From NCBI GenBank assembly GCA_964576715.1, contig CAZNWE010000057.1, forward strand, positions 1 through 27,441: a DNA stretch of 27,441 nucleotides, written 5' to 3'. Of this stretch, positions 26,577-27,441 are shown piece by piece. The position numbers were made by a program, and so were the translations under genes. Numbering within the stretch: the first letter of the stretch is position 1; every line of letters begins with the position of its first letter. Source of the DNA: SLRI01 sp964576715. Lineage in GTDB: Bacteria > Pseudomonadota > Alphaproteobacteria > Geminicoccales > Geminicoccaceae. The notes below the pieces were generated by a model. The model saw only the letters and a program-made list of their open reading frames with translations, did not search any database and had not been told where the DNA came from.

Positions 26577-26828
26577 GACGATCAGCGTTCCAGGTCTGCG
26601 ACTTGATCTCGATCGGAAGAACGAAAATCCATTGAATAGGCGCTCTGGCTGGAGCGATTCATGCGCCCACGGCCCGCTAGAGAGTCCCGCTTGAGACCCT
26701 TTAGCCACCGCCAAGCTTGCGCTTGCTGAGCGGCGTTCGGCCGCGTTCTCCCGGTCCGCAAAGCCGTTGAATTCAGCCTGCGAGCGGTCGATCTCCGTTG
26801 CTGATAATCGTTAACTGGAGTGCAACGC

Positions 26829-27311
26829 ATGCTGAAGACGCACAACGACCTGGCCGAGAACACCCGCGGCGCCATGATCAACCTGCTGCAGGCGCGGCTC
26901 GCCGACGCCATCGACCTGTCGACCCAGACCAAGCAGGCGCACTGGAACGTCAAGGGCCCGAACTTCAAGGGTCTCCACGACCTGTTCGATGAGGTGCACG
27001 AACACGTCGACGATGCAGTCGACGTGATCGCCGAGCGACTGGTCGCGTTGGGCGGGATCGCCGAGGGCACCGCCCGGGCCGTGGTCGGCCGCTCCATCCT
27101 GCCCGAGTACCCGCTCGACATCCTGGCCGGATCCGACCATTGCGCCGCGTTGAGCAAGGCTATGTCCAGCTTTGGCAAGGTGATCCGCACCGCCATCGAC
27201 GCTGCCGCCGAGGCCGGGGACCAGGACACCGCCGACCTGTTCACCGAGGTGTCGCGCCAAGCCGACAAGGATCTGTGGATGGTCGAGGCGCACCTGCAGG
27301 CCGAAAGCTGA
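26829..27311 (+). CDS. dps: Dps-family ferritin-like DNA-protection protein
   Basis: A 160-residue protein with the full Dps pattern: H38 in A-H-W-N-V-K-G-P-N-F, then L-H-D-L-F-D-E-V (H50, D54, E55) and D-V-I-A-E-R (D65, E69), the acidic and His residues of the inter-subunit ferroxidase site. Dps forms a 12-subunit shell that oxidises and stores iron with peroxide and often coats DNA under stress. ATG 26829 has GGAG 8 bases upstream; the in-frame GTG 9 bases earlier overlaps that ribosome site and is unlikely. The gene is alone, divergent from the terminase-like gene across 252 bases. A GATAAT lies 20 bases before the start but has no matching -35. Confidence 0.95.
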   Translation: MLKTHNDLAENTRGAMINLLQARLADAIDLSTQTKQAHWNVKGPNFKGLHDLFDEVHEHVDDAVDVIAERLVALGGIAEGTARAVVGRSILPEYPLDILAGSDHCAALSKAMSSFGKVIRTAIDAAAEAGDQDTADLFTEVSRQADKDLWMVEAHLQAES

Positions 27312-27441
27312 CCATCCGGGAGGCGGTCGGCGACACGCGCGGACAATGCAGCGGGTCCGGCGGACGCGAAGTCTGCAGAAGTTCCCCACCGTCCATGCCT
27401 CCGTCGGCAACTGACCCAACTCTGAGCGCAACCTCTACAGT

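Noticed and set aside
26740..26828. EcfG-type general stress promoter (GGAAC...GTT) for Dps
   Set aside because: No GGAAC with correctly spaced GTT is present in the region.

Overview
The window is GC-rich (roughly two thirds G+C by eye), with strong GC bias at third codon positions and long spurious antisense reading frames. The gene content (NarL/FixJ two-component pair, short LOV protein, Nu1-like terminase small subunit, UPF0114, Dps) fits an alphaproteobacterium, perhaps of the Rhodospirillales/Geminicoccales type. That placement is inferred from protein style, not from a marker gene. No rRNA, tRNA or CRISPR array was seen.

Layout. Positions 1-2400 are an accessory, decaying stretch: a DUF4258-DUF2283 pair, then 3' or internal remnants of a gamma-glutamyltransferase, a LacI-type regulator, a urea/branched-chain ABC permease and an unrecognised gene. 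Positions 2413-16522 are a dense signalling island. It holds (i) a tightly overlapping leftward operon of a membrane protein, a periplasmic solute-binding protein, a hybrid histidine kinase with two receiver domains, an HPt protein and a receiver domain fused to a ten-helix EamA/DMT transporter; (ii) a small secreted protein behind a duplicated copy of that operon's leader; (iii) a rightward GHKL-kinase/STAS fusion that converges on (iv) a leftward operon of two paralogous solute-binding proteins and a membrane-bound SpoIIE/PP2C phosphatase; and (v) a divergent NarL-type response regulator plus histidine kinase. Three copies of one inverted-repeat motif (CCCATAGG-N7-CCTAG) lie upstream of (i), (ii) and the (iv)/(v) divergent region, so the island may be one regulon.

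Positions 16795-18484 hold an alkaline phosphatase gene with three separate lesions. Next come a site-2-protease/CBS gene and a short LOV photoreceptor (leftward), then a rightward group of an isoprenylcysteine-methyltransferase-like membrane protein, DUF4149, DUF427 and a cytochrome P450. The right end has a UPF0114 membrane protein, an orphan phage terminase small subunit with a possible 40-residue membrane micropeptide, and Dps.

How the genes may work together (inference): periplasmic binding proteins report ligands to the hybrid kinase and to the phosphatase. The kinase feeds a phosphorelay (kinase REC, HPt, receiver) that ends on a transporter rather than a DNA-binding protein. The phosphatase and the GHKL/STAS fusion resemble a partner-switching module whose target lies outside the window. 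The most unusual element is the receiver-DMT transporter fusion as the apparent terminal output of a complete phosphorelay.
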